Source: Prevotella sp. UBA746 (GTDB lineage Bacteria; Bacteroidota; Bacteroidia; Bacteroidales; Bacteroidaceae). Taken from it: a stretch of DNA of 5,602 nt. Below, in pieces: positions 5,545 to 5,602 of this stretch; positions within the stretch are counted from its first letter, which is position 1, and each line of letters opens with the position of its first letter. Made by a program: the position numbers and the translations under genes. The DNA is taken from positions 1 through 5,602 of the forward strand of contig DBKQ01000055.1 in NCBI GenBank assembly GCA_002298545.1, written 5' to 3'. The notes under the pieces are model-generated. The model had not been told where the DNA came from. It ran no database searches and saw nothing but the letters and a program-made list of their open reading frames with translations.

Positions 5545-5602
5545 AGTATTTTGAGTTTTGTTATTCTTTATAGTCTATTTTCAACACAATAACCCTAAGC
5601 GA
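5545..5602 (-). other. upstream region of the aminopeptidase gene
   Basis: The 58 bases before the aminopeptidase ATG are AT-rich. I find no TAnnTTTG element with a correctly spaced -33 partner and no Shine-Dalgarno sequence. The promoter may be atypical or may lie beyond the window edge. Confidence 0.4.

Overview
The window looks like a chromosomal segment of a Bacteroidota bacterium, most likely Prevotella or a close relative in Bacteroidales. Three things point there: promoters of the Bacteroidota type (a TTG/TTTG element, about 20 bp, then TAnnTTTG), no clear Shine-Dalgarno sequences before the genes, and a DUF4290-type gene, a family I know from Bacteroidota, sitting directly upstream of murA. 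The genus is inferred from overall feel and gene order, not from a database match.

All convincing protein genes are on the minus strand, so the window reads from right to left. Positions 5544-4228 hold an M18-family metallo-aminopeptidase gene. Its end carries a 22-bp tandem repeat, followed by a strong hairpin at 4095-4148 that probably ends its transcript. Then comes an AT-rich intergenic stretch of about 570 bp (3657-4227). Within it is a possible plus-strand transcription unit: a near-consensus promoter at 3892-3924 and a GC-rich hairpin plus T-run at 4025-4057, with no convincing ORF between them. This candidate small RNA is the least explained item in the window.

From 3656 down to the left edge lies a tight five-gene cluster: tsaB, a DUF4290 gene, murA, rimM and dxr (cut off by the window edge). 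Spacings are 28, 12, -1 and 4 nt, and a good promoter sits about 25 bp upstream of tsaB, so this is very likely one operon. It combines translation quality functions (TsaB for the tRNA t6A modification, RimM for 30S subunit maturation) with precursor supply for the envelope (MurA for the first committed peptidoglycan step, Dxr for the first committed step of the MEP isoprenoid pathway, which feeds undecaprenyl phosphate). The DUF4290 protein has no assigned function.

The clearest functional observation is that MurA has Asp (residue 121) where the E. coli enzyme has the fosfomycin-target Cys115, which predicts intrinsic fosfomycin insensitivity. I see no CRISPR array, insertion sequence, intact tRNA or rRNA, or defence system. 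Apart from the intergenic region the window is ordinary housekeeping sequence.
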